DNA from: Rhodoferax saidenbachensis
GTDB lineage: Bacteria; Pseudomonadota; Gammaproteobacteria; Burkholderiales; Burkholderiaceae_C
NCBI RefSeq assembly: GCF_001955715.1
Contig: NZ_CP019239.1
Coordinates: forward strand, 4,030,001-4,094,000
DNA length: 64,000 bases
Reading direction: 5' to 3'
Shown piece after piece: positions 37,591 through 47,352 of the stretch. Under the pieces are notes generated by a model. That model was not told the origin of the DNA, did no database searches, and saw nothing but the letters and a program-made list of their open reading frames with translations. Both the position numbers and the translations under genes were made by a program. The first letter of the stretch is position 1. Every line of letters starts with the position of its first letter.

Positions 37591-40260
37591 TCAGGCTAGC
37601 AAGCGTTCTGGATTGGCTTCCAGCTTGGCCAGTGCGTCGCGGGTGGCGCGCACGGTCAGGGCTTCTTCTTCTTGCGGCAGCAACAAACCGGCCTGCAGGT
37701 AGGCGGCCAGACGACCGGCCTGGATCAGGAAACTCTTGCCGGTGCTGGCGGCGAACAGGTTCAAATGTTTGCGCTCACTGCGCCAAGCCAACTGGACCTG
37801 GGTAATCTGGCCGTTGTGGTCCAGCGTGTACCAGGAGCCCAGATGCAGCTCCTTGGCCCACGCCACCATGGCAGCGGTCGGTTTGGAGCCCCCATTGCCC
37901 ACCACTTCGATGGCCGAGGCATCAATGCCCAACATCATTTCTATGGTCTCGGCATCCAGCGGCAGGTCGCCCACGCCGTCTTCACTGACGAAGTCTTCCA
38001 GATTGCCCAAACGCTGGGCCATGGCATCGATCTTGGCCTGCGGAATGGCCTGGGTTTTGGACAGGAAGGCGTCGGCGAGTGTGTCGCTGACGACCTTGAT
38101 GTTCTTTTCCTGCTCGCTGGGCGCCATGGCCAGCAGCGTCATGCCAGAGCGCAAGCGCAGCAGCAGATTGGGCAAGTCCTGGATCACCTTGGCACGGTCC
38201 GCACGGTTGGGCTTGGCGCTGGCCGCCCAGACCAGGTCGGTAGCCGATTTCTTGAGCGTCAGCGTATCCGCATGCTGTGGGCCCTTGCGTACCGCGGCCA
38301 CGGCCAATACCTCGGCCCAAACCTTGAACAGGAATTCTCGGATCTCATCGCGCACCGGCATGTCTTTCAACATGTTGCGCATCTCGATGGTGTACTGGAT
38401 GGCCAGGGTTTCTTTCTGCTCGACCTGCTGTGCGACACTGACGACCTTCTTGGTCGCGCCCTTGTCGGTCAGGAACTTGGCCAGGAATTTCTGGAACTCG
38501 TCGTAGACGATCTGGTAAACCTTCTTGCCAGTTTCGGGGTACTGCTCGATGACCTGCACGATGCGCTTGATCTCGGCCTCCATGGCACTACCCTGCACGC
38601 CAGAGGAATCAAAACCCATGACGCAGGAGCCCATACGATCGATCAACAGACGGGCCGGATGGGTAGTGGTGCCAAAGAAGTCGGGATCTTCCAGCGCCAC
38701 TCGCAGCACCGGCATCTGCAACCGTGCAAACCAGACCCGGATACCCGGCGGAATGCGGTCTTCGGCCAGGATCGCCTGGAACATCAGCGCGACGATTTCA
38801 ATCGTGGCTTTCTCGCCCTTGGTCTCGGCTTTCTTCTTGAGCTCTGCCGATTTTTCGCGGATGTTCTCTGCCACCCGGGCCACACCGGCCGGGCTGTAAT
38901 CCTCGTACATGGTGCCGCCTGCGGCATAGGCCGCAGCGATCGCCTGGGGTCCAATTGCCTGCGCCAGCCCCGGCGAAGGCGCCTGGTGCGCCGTCCCCAT
39001 GAAGTCGCCGCCACCGTGGCTGACAAACAGCCGCCGGATCTGGCCTATGACCCCCTGCGCCCGGCTGCGCGCACGCGCCAGCGGGGTATTGGACGTCATC
39101 ATGCGCGTCTCTTCGGACGCCGCGTAACTCTGGCTCGGGCCACTGGGTGCGCCTGCGGCCTGTTTCCAGAATGGGGTTCCTCCACCCGATGCGGGCTGCC
39201 CCTGCGGACCCGGACCCGATGCAGGTCCAGAAGCCGGGCCACTGGCACCGCCGTCTGCGTTCCAGCCGAGCCGGCCGCCAAAAAAGCCTCCGCCCGAACG
39301 CTGGGCGGCGCCCGGCCCGGATTCGGCGTACCCGCCGCCTTGTCCTGCTTGTGCATGGCCGCCACCCGGGGCACCTGCGGCACCCTGACCTTGCGCACCT
39401 CCGGCAGCCCGACCCGCAGGCCCTTGCTGCATGGGTGCCCCGCCGCCGCTCTGAGGTCCGTAGCCCTGCGGACCTTGCGGATAGGCGCCCTGCTGCTGCG
39501 GATATGCACCGCCTTGCCCCATATCACCACCGTCAGCGGGCGGCTGTTGCAAGTCACCGGGTTGCAGATTGGGCAAGGGCGACGGACGGCCGCCAGCTGC
39601 CCGAACGGGCGCCTTGACACGGTCCTTGAGTTCGATCGTGGGCATCACGCCCTTGCTGATCAGGGCGTCATTGGCATTTTTGTAGGCTTCTTTAAAGCGC
39701 TCGATCAGTTTGCGCTGCACGACCTCGCTGACCAGTGGCCAGGAGTCCCCCGGCATGCCGGATTGGGCCCACTGCTCCACCATCAGCAGAACTGATACCT
39801 CGGGGCGGTAAATGTCATGCCCGTCGAGATCCTCTATGCCTTCGAGGAAACGGGTGCGTACGCGCAAATCGTCAAGCTGCGGCAATACTTTGTCATTGAC
39901 CGCCAACACCAGGCGCGAGGCCAGAATCTTGTTTTCCACGACCTCGGTGCCCACCAGCTCCAGCCCGGCCACATCCAGGCTGTCGCCGGATTTTTTGTTT
40001 TTGGGCGGATCCAGGCATTCACGCCAGGCCTTGGTGGTGCCGTCCACCCAGACTGGCCGGCACTTTTTGTAGGCAGTCCAAGTATCGCGCCGGGTCTGGC
40101 TTTCACGTGCGCTACAGGGTTCGTCTACCAGCTCGGTCAGGCGCTCCTGCACCGTGCCGCTGATCTCCACCATGGCCTTGCTGGCCTCGGCCAGAAATCG
40201 CTCCCGCACTGCACGGGCAAGCTGCAGTCTGGGAGAGGGGCTGGATGGAGACGTCGCCAT
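37591..40260 (-). CDS. DUF1631 family protein
   Basis: 889-aa protein of the DUF1631 family, as judged by its N-terminal helical region (1-215) and the large helical C-terminal part (about 395-889) with PPGIRVWFARLQMPVLRVAL. The two are split by a low-complexity Gly/Gln/Pro-rich linker at about 218-385 that includes a tandem SGPASGP. No signal peptide. In some proteobacteria DUF1631 proteins are linked to c-di-GMP or thymidine phosphorylase annotations, but I know no solid function. It is next to secF but separated by 14 nt; co-transcription after secF is plausible. Confidence 0.8.
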   Translation of the reverse strand: MATSPSSPSPRLQLARAVRERFLAEASKAMVEISGTVQERLTELVDEPCSARESQTRRDTWTAYKKCRPVWVDGTTKAWRECLDPPKNKKSGDSLDVAGLELVGTEVVENKILASRLVLAVNDKVLPQLDDLRVRTRFLEGIEDLDGHDIYRPEVSVLLMVEQWAQSGMPGDSWPLVSEVVQRKLIERFKEAYKNANDALISKGVMPTIELKDRVKAPVRAAGGRPSPLPNLQPGDLQQPPADGGDMGQGGAYPQQQGAYPQGPQGYGPQSGGGAPMQQGPAGRAAGGAQGQGAAGAPGGGHAQAGQGGGYAESGPGAAQRSGGGFFGGRLGWNADGGASGPASGPASGPGPQGQPASGGGTPFWKQAAGAPSGPSQSYAASEETRMMTSNTPLARARSRAQGVIGQIRRLFVSHGGGDFMGTAHQAPSPGLAQAIGPQAIAAAYAAGGTMYEDYSPAGVARVAENIREKSAELKKKAETKGEKATIEIVALMFQAILAEDRIPPGIRVWFARLQMPVLRVALEDPDFFGTTTHPARLLIDRMGSCVMGFDSSGVQGSAMEAEIKRIVQVIEQYPETGKKVYQIVYDEFQKFLAKFLTDKGATKKVVSVAQQVEQKETLAIQYTIEMRNMLKDMPVRDEIREFLFKVWAEVLAVAAVRKGPQHADTLTLKKSATDLVWAASAKPNRADRAKVIQDLPNLLLRLRSGMTLLAMAPSEQEKNIKVVSDTLADAFLSKTQAIPQAKIDAMAQRLGNLEDFVSEDGVGDLPLDAETIEMMLGIDASAIEVVGNGGSKPTAAMVAWAKELHLGSWYTLDHNGQITQVQLAWRSERKHLNLFAASTGKSFLIQAGRLAAYLQAGLLLPQEEEALTVRATRDALAKLEANPERLLA

Positions 40261-40274
40261 GACTCAGAAAAGGC

Positions 40275-41228
40275 TCAGACCGTGGCGCCAGCGTTGGGGT
40301 CCGATGGATCGGTGTCTTTCTTGACAGGGCCCTTGATCAGGTCTTCGCGCTGGATACCCAGCCACATGGCAATGGACGCCGCAACAAACACCGAAGAGTA
40401 GATGCCAAACAAAATGCCAATGGTCAGCGCCAGCGCAAAGTAATGCAGTGTGGCGCCACCAAACAGCAGCATGGACAGCACCATCATTTGTGTGGAGGCA
40501 TGGGTGATGATGGTCCGGCTGATGGTGGAGGTGATCGCGTTGTTGATGATCTCCTCGGTATTCATCTTGCGGTAGCGGCGGAAGTTCTCGCGAATCCGGT
40601 CAAAGATAACCACCGACTCGTTCACCGAATAACCCAGCACGGCGAGCACGGCGGCCAGCACAGGCAAGGAAAACTCCCACTGGAAAAACGCAAAGAAACC
40701 CAGGATGATGATCACATCATGCAGGTTGGCAATGATGGCGGCCACCGCGAATTTCCATTCGAAGCGGATGGCCAGATAGAGCATGATGCCCACCACCACA
40801 AAAGCCAGTGCCTTGAGGCCATCGGCTGCCAGCTCGTCCCCCACCTGGGGGCCCACAAACTCGGTACGGCGCATGGTCGCGGAAGCATCCGCGGCCTTGA
40901 GCGCGCCCATGACCGCTTCACTTTGCTGGCCCGATGTTGTGCCTTTTTGCACCGGCATGCGGATCAGGACGTCTTGTGCTGTGCCAAAGTTTTGCACCTG
41001 CACGTCCTTGATGCCCAACTTGTCAATGGCGCTACGCACCACATTCAAGTCCGCGGGCTGGGAGTAGCTGACCTCCATCAAGGTGCCACCGGTGAATTCC
41101 ACCGACAGATGCAGGCCACGGGAGAAAAGGAAGAAGACCGCCGCCACAAAAGTGACGAACGACACCAGATTGAACAACCGTGCATGCCGCATAAACGGAA
41201 TGTCACGGTGGATTTTGAAGAATTCCAT
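40275..41228 (-). CDS. secF: Protein translocase subunit SecF
   Basis: 317-aa inner-membrane protein that uses the proton gradient, with SecD, to assist late steps of Sec translocation. Six TM helices are predicted, with a periplasmic domain after the first. Typical SecF blocks include LSVEFTGGTLMEV near the start, GYSVNESVVIFDRIRENFR and SRTIITHAST. It follows secD by 11 nt. Confidence 0.97.
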   Translation of the reverse strand: MEFFKIHRDIPFMRHARLFNLVSFVTFVAAVFFLFSRGLHLSVEFTGGTLMEVSYSQPADLNVVRSAIDKLGIKDVQVQNFGTAQDVLIRMPVQKGTTSGQQSEAVMGALKAADASATMRRTEFVGPQVGDELAADGLKALAFVVVGIMLYLAIRFEWKFAVAAIIANLHDVIIILGFFAFFQWEFSLPVLAAVLAVLGYSVNESVVIFDRIRENFRRYRKMNTEEIINNAITSTISRTIITHASTQMMVLSMLLFGGATLHYFALALTIGILFGIYSSVFVAASIAMWLGIQREDLIKGPVKKDTDPSDPNAGATV

Positions 41229-41239
41229 GCCGTTTCCCT

Positions 41240-43120
41240 TTAGTTCGGTGTGACCTGATTGCCGGAATCAGGGCGCCAAACCGTCCCAATGGACACTGTT
41301 TTTAATTTCTTTTGTCGACCGTACCACAAATTTACCACGCCTCTGGAGAAGAAAACCCCGGAGAACATGCTTGTCAGAATGCCCAGACAGTGCACCACGG
41401 CAAAGCCGCGCACCGGACCGGAACCAAAGGCCAGCAAAGCCAAGCCGGCGATCAGGGTGGTCACGTTGGAATCGATGATGGTGGCCCAGGCGCGGTCGTA
41501 ACCGGCATGGATGGCGGCCTGTGGTGAGGCGCCATTACGCAGCTCTTCGCGCACACGCTCGTTGATCAGCACGTTGGCGTCAATCGCCATACCCAGCACC
41601 AGCGCCATGGCCGCCATACCCGGCAGCGTGAGCGTGGCCTGCAGCATGGACAACACCGCCACCAGAAGCAGCAGGTTAAACGCCAGCGCAACGCTGGAGA
41701 TCACGCCAAACAGCATGTAGTAGATACACATGAAGATGGCCACGGCCACAAACCCCCAGGTCACGCTGTGAAAGCCCTTGGTGATGTTTTCGGCGCCCAG
41801 GCTGGGACCGATGGTGCGCTCTTCAATGATTTCCATGGGCGCAGCCAGCGAACCGGCGCGCAGCAGTAGCGCTGTGTCATTGGCTTCCACGATGGTCATG
41901 GCGCCAGAAATTTGCACCCGACCGCCACCGATTTCGGAGCGAATTACCGGCGCAGTGACCACTTCGCCCTTGCCTTTTTCAAACAACAGTATGGCCATGC
42001 GTTTGCCAATGCTTTCGCGCGTCACATCGCGGAAGATACGTGCGCCCTTGGCGTCCAGCGACAGATTGACGGTGGGCTCCTGGGTCTGGCTGTCAAAGCC
42101 AGGCTGTGCATCGGTCAGGTTGTCACCTGTGAGGATCACCTGCTTCTTCACGATCACGGCCTGGCCATTGCGCTCCAGATAACGCTCGGAACCGAAAGGC
42201 ACTACGCCCGAGCCGACTTCGGCGGCGCGCGCATCGCTACCGTCATCCACCATGCGGATTTCCAGTGTGGCAGTGCGTCCCAGAATGTCCTTGGCCTTGG
42301 CCGTGTCTTGCACACCAGGCAGTTGCACCACGATGCGGTCCAGTCCCTGCTGCTGGATCACCGGCTCGGCTACGCCCAGCTCATTGATGCGGTTGTGCAG
42401 GGTGGTGATGTTTTGCTTGAGGGCCTGCTCCTGCACCGTGCGTGCTGCAGCCGGTTTGATGGAGGCCACGATCTTGAACTCACTGCCATCTGCGCTTTGC
42501 ACCATGTCCAGATCGGCGAACTGGTCCTGCACGATACGCCGTGCGGCTTCTGCGGTTTGCGCGTCGCGGAAACGAATTTCAATGGTTTGGCCGTTGCGGT
42601 TGATACCGCTGTGGCGCACATTTTTCTCGCGCAGCGCCGTGCGGATGTCACCGGCCAGCGATTCGGCCTTTTTGCTCAGCGCCGCCTGCATGTCCACCTG
42701 CAGCATGAAGTGCACACCACCGCGCAAGTCCAGCCCCAGGTACATGGGCGAAGCATGCAGAGAGGTCAACCACGCAGGTGAACGGGACAACAGATTGAGG
42801 GCCACCACGTAATCCGGATTGGCGGGGTCCGGATTAAAGGCCTTCTGGATCACGTCCTTGGCCGTGATCTGGGCATCGGTATTCGGGAAGCGCGCCTTGA
42901 TGGACGTGCCATCCAGACTCACGGCTTCGGCCGTGATACCCGCCGCCTTCAGGGCCTCTTCCACCCGGCCAAGGGCTGCAGCATCCATTTTGATGGAGGC
43001 TTTGGCAGTCGACACCTGCACCGCAGGGGATTCACCAAAAAAATTCGGCAGGGCATACAGCCCTGCCACCAAGAGCGCGACCAGAATGATCGCGTATTTC
43101 CACACCGGATAACGGTTCAT
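41240..43120 (-). CDS. secD: Protein translocase subunit SecD
   Basis: 626-aa SecD with a TM helix near the N-terminus, a large periplasmic P1 region (about 30-435), then five TM helices. Conserved blocks are YLGLDLRGGVHFMLQVD, NRINELGVAEPVIQQQG, and AMDANVLINERVREELRNG-like DANVLINERVREE in the TM4 region. It lies 33 nt after yajC and just before secF, the standard yajC-secD-secF operon. Confidence 0.97.
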   Translation of the reverse strand: MNRYPVWKYAIILVALLVAGLYALPNFFGESPAVQVSTAKASIKMDAAALGRVEEALKAAGITAEAVSLDGTSIKARFPNTDAQITAKDVIQKAFNPDPANPDYVVALNLLSRSPAWLTSLHASPMYLGLDLRGGVHFMLQVDMQAALSKKAESLAGDIRTALREKNVRHSGINRNGQTIEIRFRDAQTAEAARRIVQDQFADLDMVQSADGSEFKIVASIKPAAARTVQEQALKQNITTLHNRINELGVAEPVIQQQGLDRIVVQLPGVQDTAKAKDILGRTATLEIRMVDDGSDARAAEVGSGVVPFGSERYLERNGQAVIVKKQVILTGDNLTDAQPGFDSQTQEPTVNLSLDAKGARIFRDVTRESIGKRMAILLFEKGKGEVVTAPVIRSEIGGGRVQISGAMTIVEANDTALLLRAGSLAAPMEIIEERTIGPSLGAENITKGFHSVTWGFVAVAIFMCIYYMLFGVISSVALAFNLLLLVAVLSMLQATLTLPGMAAMALVLGMAIDANVLINERVREELRNGASPQAAIHAGYDRAWATIIDSNVTTLIAGLALLAFGSGPVRGFAVVHCLGILTSMFSGVFFSRGVVNLWYGRQKKLKTVSIGTVWRPDSGNQVTPN

Positions 43121-43153
43121 GATCGCGCTTGACTCAGTTAATGGTGACCGAAA

Positions 43154-43483
43154 TTACTTGATGGAACCCTTGGGCAGAACCTGCACCACAGCGCTGCGCT
43201 GGATTTGCACTTCCACGCCATTGGACACTTCCAGGCCCACAAAGCTTTCGCCCAGCTTGCTGACCTTGCCCAGGATGCCACCGGCGGTCACGACTTCATC
43301 ACCCTTGGCGATGGCTTCAATCATGGCCTTGTGTTCCTTTTGCTTCTTCATCTGGGGGCGAATCATCACGAAGTACAGCACCACAAACATCAGCACCAGC
43401 GGCAGCATGCTCATGAGCGAGGATTGCATGTCTCCGCCAGCAGCGGCAGGAGCGGTTTGGGCGAAAGCGGAAGAAATAAACAC
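43154..43483 (-). CDS. yajC: YajC, Sec accessory membrane protein
   Basis: About 109 aa. An ATG at 43498 (MWSSPVFISSAFAQ) is possible, but GTG at 43483 (VFISSAFAQ) has GGAG 7 nt upstream and matches the normal YajC N-terminus. One TM helix (MLPLVLMFVVLYFVMIRPQ) is followed by the cytoplasmic QMKKQKEHKAM segment and the beta-rich VVTAGGILGKV domain. First gene of yajC-secD-secF; part of the SecDF-YajC complex. The usual upstream tgt/queA genes are not here. Confidence 0.95.
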   Translation of the reverse strand: MFISSAFAQTAPAAAGGDMQSSLMSMLPLVLMFVVLYFVMIRPQMKKQKEHKAMIEAIAKGDEVVTAGGILGKVSKLGESFVGLEVSNGVEVQIQRSAVVQVLPKGSIK

Positions 43484-43581
43484 AGGCGAACTCCACAAAT
43501 TGGGTCAAAGGAAAAAACGGACCACCCCGGCCAAACGCCGCGCACAAGCGCGCCGCCCCGGGGCAGACAACCGGTCATTGT

Positions 43582-43611
43582 AAGGGGCCGGAGTGCAAGG
43601 CCCGGCCCCTT
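43582..43611 (-). terminator. Hairpin after the indolepyruvate oxidoreductase gene
   Basis: AAGGGGCCGG (43582-43591) pairs with CCGGCCCCTT (43602-43611) around a 10-nt loop, 12 nt past the stop of the minus-strand oxidoreductase gene. No long T-tract follows. Confidence 0.5.
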
Positions 43612-43622
43612 GGGCCATGGCC

Positions 43623-46600
43623 CTAAGCCACGCGGGCTCTTGGTTGGTGGAATTGCGCCTGCAAAAGTTCCCATTGGGTACGCGCAGCTGCCAGATGCCG
43701 GGCTTTGACATGGCCAAAACCGCGAATTTGCTCGGGTACCCGGGCAAAGGCCAAGGCTGCATCGCGGTTGCCCGCATTGAGCACCGGGAGCATGGCGGCC
43801 ACGGCGTCCTGGTATTCCAGCACCAAGGCCCGCTCCTCACGGCGCTCCTGGGTGTAGCCAAACACATCGAGTGCGGTGCCACGCAGGCCCTTGAGGCGTG
43901 CCAACAGCTTGAACGCCAAGCCCATCGCGGGCCCGAACTTCTGCTTTTGCAACTCGCCCTTGTCATTTTTGCGGGCCCACAGGGGCGGGGCCAGGTGGTA
44001 GTGCAGGCTGAAGTCCCCTTCAAACTGTGCCTCGATCTTGGCGCGGAATGTGCCATCGCTATGCAGACGTGCCACTTCGTACTCGTCCTTGTAGGCCATC
44101 AGTTTGAACAGGTAACGCGCCACCGCCTGGGCCAGTGGCGTGGCGTCACCGGCCACGGCGCGGGTCTCGGCCTGCCGCACCTGGTCCACAAACGCCGCGT
44201 AACGCTCGGCGTAAGCAGCGTTTTGGTAAGCGGTTAGAAACTCCACACGTTTGGCCACCATGGTCTCCAGCGACTGCGTCTGGCGCGGCGTGAAGGCGAT
44301 AACCTGGCCGGGGTTCAAAACACGTTGCACCGCAACGCCATCGTGCGCGGCGCGGCGGCCCCACTCGAACGCCGTCTTGTTCTGCTCCACGGCCACGCCA
44401 TTGAGTTCGATGGCGCGCATCAGCGATTCCAGCCCCAGCGGAATCCAGCCCTTTTGCCAGGCAAAGCCCAGCATGATGGGGTTGGTATAGATGCTGTCGC
44501 CCATGAACTGCGTGGCCATGGCGTCGGCGTCCAGCGTGCCCACCGCGTCCGGCCCAACGGCCTTGGCGATATCCGCCACACACTGTTCTCCGGGGTTGGC
44601 CCAGTCGGCGTTCTTGACGAAGGCGGCGGTGGGCGCGCTGTTGGAGTTGAGCGCCACATGCGAACGGCCCTGGCGCAGGCGCAATAACGTTTCCTTGCCC
44701 GCCACCACGATCGGGTCGCAGCCAATCACCAGGTCCGCTGAGGCCATGCCCACCCGCGTGGTGCGGATACCGTCTTGCGTCGCACCAATGAGCACATGGC
44801 TCCAGGTGGCGCCGCCTTTTTGCGCCAGGCCCCCGGCGTCCTGCGTGACGATGCCCTTGCCTTCCAGATGCGCGGCTACACCGAGCAACTGGCCAATGGT
44901 GATGACACCCGTGCCACCCACACCCGCCACGATAGTGCCCCAGACGCCACCGGGTACGCCGTGTACATCGGGAATGGTCGGCTGCGGCAGGCTGGGCCAG
45001 GCCGTGCTGTCCTTCGCGGCCTTTTTCTTGCGCAGCTTGCCGCCTTCCACGGTCACAAAGCTGGGGCAAAAGCCCTTGAGGCAGCTCATGTCCTTGTTGC
45101 AGCTGCTCTGGTTGATCTGGCGCTTGCGGCCGAATTCGGTTTCCAGCGGCTCCACGCTCATGCAGTTGCTTTGCACGCCGCAGTCGCCACAGCCTTCGCA
45201 GACCAGCTCGTTGATGACCACCCGCGTGGCGGGATCGACCAGCGTGCCGCGCTTGCGGCGGCGGCGCTTCTCCGTCGCACAGGTCTGGTCGTAAATGATG
45301 ACGCTGGTGCCTTTGATCTCGCGGAATTCACGCTGGATGCGGTCGAGTTCATCACGGTGCTCGATGGCGATACCGTCGGGCAGGCCCTTCACATCGTCGT
45401 ACTTTTCCGGCTCGTCGGTCACGATGATGATCTTCACGGCGCCTTCGGCGCGCATGCTCTGCGCAATCTGTACCACCGAGTGCCCTTCGGGCCGCTCACC
45501 CACCTGCTGGCCGCCGGTCATGGCCACCGCGTCGTTGTAGAGAATCTTGTAGGTGATGTTGACACCCGCCGCGATGCTTTGGCGCACTGCGAGCAAACCG
45601 CTGTGGAAGTAGGTGCCGTCGCCCAGGTTGGCAAAGATGTGTTTGTCGTGGGTGAAAGGTTGTTGCCCCACCCACGGCACGCCTTCGCCACCCATTTGCG
45701 TGAAACCGTCTGTGCTGCGGTCCATCCAGATGGTCATGAAATGGCAACCAATGCCGGCCATGGCGCGCGAACCTTCGGGCACCTTGGTCGAGGTGTTGTG
45801 CGGGCAGCCCGAGCAGAACCAGGGCTGGCGGTCCGCGCTCTTGGCACCTGACAACTCAATCACGTGCATGGCACGCTCTTTGGCCTCCAGGATCGCCAAT
45901 TGCGCATCGATGCGTGCGGCCGTGTCGGCGTCCACACCCAGCTTCTTGATGCGCTGGGCAATCGCCCGCGCAATGATGGCGGGCGACAGATCGGCATTGG
46001 CACGCAAGAGTGTGTTCGCCGTCGGATTAGGCATGGACCATTCACCGCCCGCGCCAAACTGGTCACCGGTGTCCACCTCGTTGAACTTGCCCAGCACGGT
46101 GGGCCGCACATCGGGGCGCCAGTTGTATAGCTCTTCTTTCAGCTGGTATTCGATGACTTGGCGCTTCTCTTCGACCACCAAAATTTCCTGCAAGCCGGTG
46201 GCGAATTCGCGCGTCAGTTGTGCTTCCAGTGGCCAGACCACGCCGACCTTGTGCAGGCGAATGCCGAGGCGCTGGCAGGTGACATCGTCCAGCCCCAGAT
46301 CGAGGAGCGCCTGGCGTGTGTCGTTGTAGGCCTTGCCGCTGGCGATGAGGCCGAAGCGGTCGTTTTTGCCTTCGATGACGTTGTAGTTGAGGCGGTTGGC
46401 GCGGATGTAGGCCAGCGCGGCGTACCACTTGTAGTCAAACAAACGCGCCTCCTGCTCCAGCGCGTGGTCCGGCCAGCGGATATGCAGGCCGCCCGGGGGA
46501 ATGATGAAATCGGTCGGCGTTTTGATCTGGACGCGGTCCGGATCAATCATCACCGTGGCGCTGGACTCGACAATTTCCTGAATCGTCTTCATGCCCGCCC

Positions 46601-47234
46601 ACACACCCGAGAAGCGGCTCATGGCAAAAGCGTGGATACCGAGGTCCAGAATCTCCTGCACATTGGCCGGGAAAAACACCGGCGTGCCGCAGGCCTTGAA
46701 GATGTGGTCGCTCTGGTGCGCGGCGGTACTGCTCTTGGAGATGTGGTCATCCCCCGCCACCGCAATCACCCCCCCCCACTCGGTGGTGCCGGCCATGTTG
46801 GCGTGTTTAAACACATCGGAGCAGCGGTCTACACCCGGACCCTTGCCGTACCAGATGCCAAACACGCCGTCGTATTTGTTGGAGCCGGGCGGTGCAAAGC
46901 CCAGTTGTTGTGTACCCCACAGTGCGGTGGCAGCCAGCTCTTCGTTGACGCCGGGCTGAAAGACCACGTGGTGCGCCTTGAGGTACTTTTCGGCCTTGAC
47001 CAGCGATTGGTCATAGGTACCCAGCGGCGAGCCGCGGTAGCCGCTGATAAACCCGGCCGTGTTCTTGCCCAGGCGCATGTCGCGCACACGCTGCAGCATC
47101 GGCAGCTTGACCAGGGCCTGCACCCCGCTCATGAAGGCGTGGCCGTAGTCCAGCGCGTATTTGTCGTCGAGGGTGACCGTCGCCAGCGCCGTGCGGATGT
47201 GCGCGGGCAGGTCCCGGTTGAGGGGTGCATTCAT
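43623..47234 (-). CDS. Fused indolepyruvate ferredoxin oxidoreductase
   Basis: 1203-aa single-chain enzyme that oxidatively decarboxylates aryl or branched 2-oxoacids to acyl-CoA. The ATG at 47234 (MNAPLNRDLP) is chosen; the frame continues upstream into the divergent regulator. It has an N-terminal alpha-type pyrimidine-binding region (ISGYRGSPLGTYD), a TPP domain (CSGCPHNTST, DGTYFHSG), an iron-sulfur Cys cluster (CEGCGDCGVQSNC then CNKDMSCLKGFCP), and a gamma-type domain (GVGGTGVITIGQ). A C-terminal DUF6537-like region completes it. The divergent Lrp-type gene is its probable regulator. Confidence 0.92.
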   Translation of the reverse strand: MNAPLNRDLPAHIRTALATVTLDDKYALDYGHAFMSGVQALVKLPMLQRVRDMRLGKNTAGFISGYRGSPLGTYDQSLVKAEKYLKAHHVVFQPGVNEELAATALWGTQQLGFAPPGSNKYDGVFGIWYGKGPGVDRCSDVFKHANMAGTTEWGGVIAVAGDDHISKSSTAAHQSDHIFKACGTPVFFPANVQEILDLGIHAFAMSRFSGVWAGMKTIQEIVESSATVMIDPDRVQIKTPTDFIIPPGGLHIRWPDHALEQEARLFDYKWYAALAYIRANRLNYNVIEGKNDRFGLIASGKAYNDTRQALLDLGLDDVTCQRLGIRLHKVGVVWPLEAQLTREFATGLQEILVVEEKRQVIEYQLKEELYNWRPDVRPTVLGKFNEVDTGDQFGAGGEWSMPNPTANTLLRANADLSPAIIARAIAQRIKKLGVDADTAARIDAQLAILEAKERAMHVIELSGAKSADRQPWFCSGCPHNTSTKVPEGSRAMAGIGCHFMTIWMDRSTDGFTQMGGEGVPWVGQQPFTHDKHIFANLGDGTYFHSGLLAVRQSIAAGVNITYKILYNDAVAMTGGQQVGERPEGHSVVQIAQSMRAEGAVKIIIVTDEPEKYDDVKGLPDGIAIEHRDELDRIQREFREIKGTSVIIYDQTCATEKRRRRKRGTLVDPATRVVINELVCEGCGDCGVQSNCMSVEPLETEFGRKRQINQSSCNKDMSCLKGFCPSFVTVEGGKLRKKKAAKDSTAWPSLPQPTIPDVHGVPGGVWGTIVAGVGGTGVITIGQLLGVAAHLEGKGIVTQDAGGLAQKGGATWSHVLIGATQDGIRTTRVGMASADLVIGCDPIVVAGKETLLRLRQGRSHVALNSNSAPTAAFVKNADWANPGEQCVADIAKAVGPDAVGTLDADAMATQFMGDSIYTNPIMLGFAWQKGWIPLGLESLMRAIELNGVAVEQNKTAFEWGRRAAHDGVAVQRVLNPGQVIAFTPRQTQSLETMVAKRVEFLTAYQNAAYAERYAAFVDQVRQAETRAVAGDATPLAQAVARYLFKLMAYKDEYEVARLHSDGTFRAKIEAQFEGDFSLHYHLAPPLWARKNDKGELQKQKFGPAMGLAFKLLARLKGLRGTALDVFGYTQERREERALVLEYQDAVAAMLPVLNAGNRDAALAFARVPEQIRGFGHVKARHLAAARTQWELLQAQFHQPRARVA

Positions 47235-47260
47235 GGTGCTTGTCTCCGTGTTTTTGTTCG

Positions 47261-47325
47261 GCAAAGTGTATGCCTGCAAAGCGGATATGTCTTTGCGTTC
47301 TTTGCCCGAATACCGACTTGCAAAG
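47261..47325. promoter_or_regulatory. Array of GCAAAG/CTTTGC half-sites, candidate Lrp operator
   Basis: Five hexamers lie in 65 bp: GCAAAG at 47261, 47276 and 47320, and CTTTGC at 47291 and 47300. They form two dyads, GCAAAG-N9-CTTTGC and the wider TTCTTTGC/GCAAAGAA. The array sits between divergent genes (oxidoreductase and lrp-like), a place where an Lrp/AsnC regulator would be expected to bind. The factor assignment is inference. Confidence 0.55.
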
Positions 47326-47352
47326 AAAGATTCTTTCTCCATAATGGCATTT

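Noticed and set aside
37672..39795. 707-codon plus-strand frame opposite the DUF1631 gene
   Set aside because: Antisense shadow; composition is His/Arg/Gln-rich as expected from the reverse frame of a biased gene, with no family signature.
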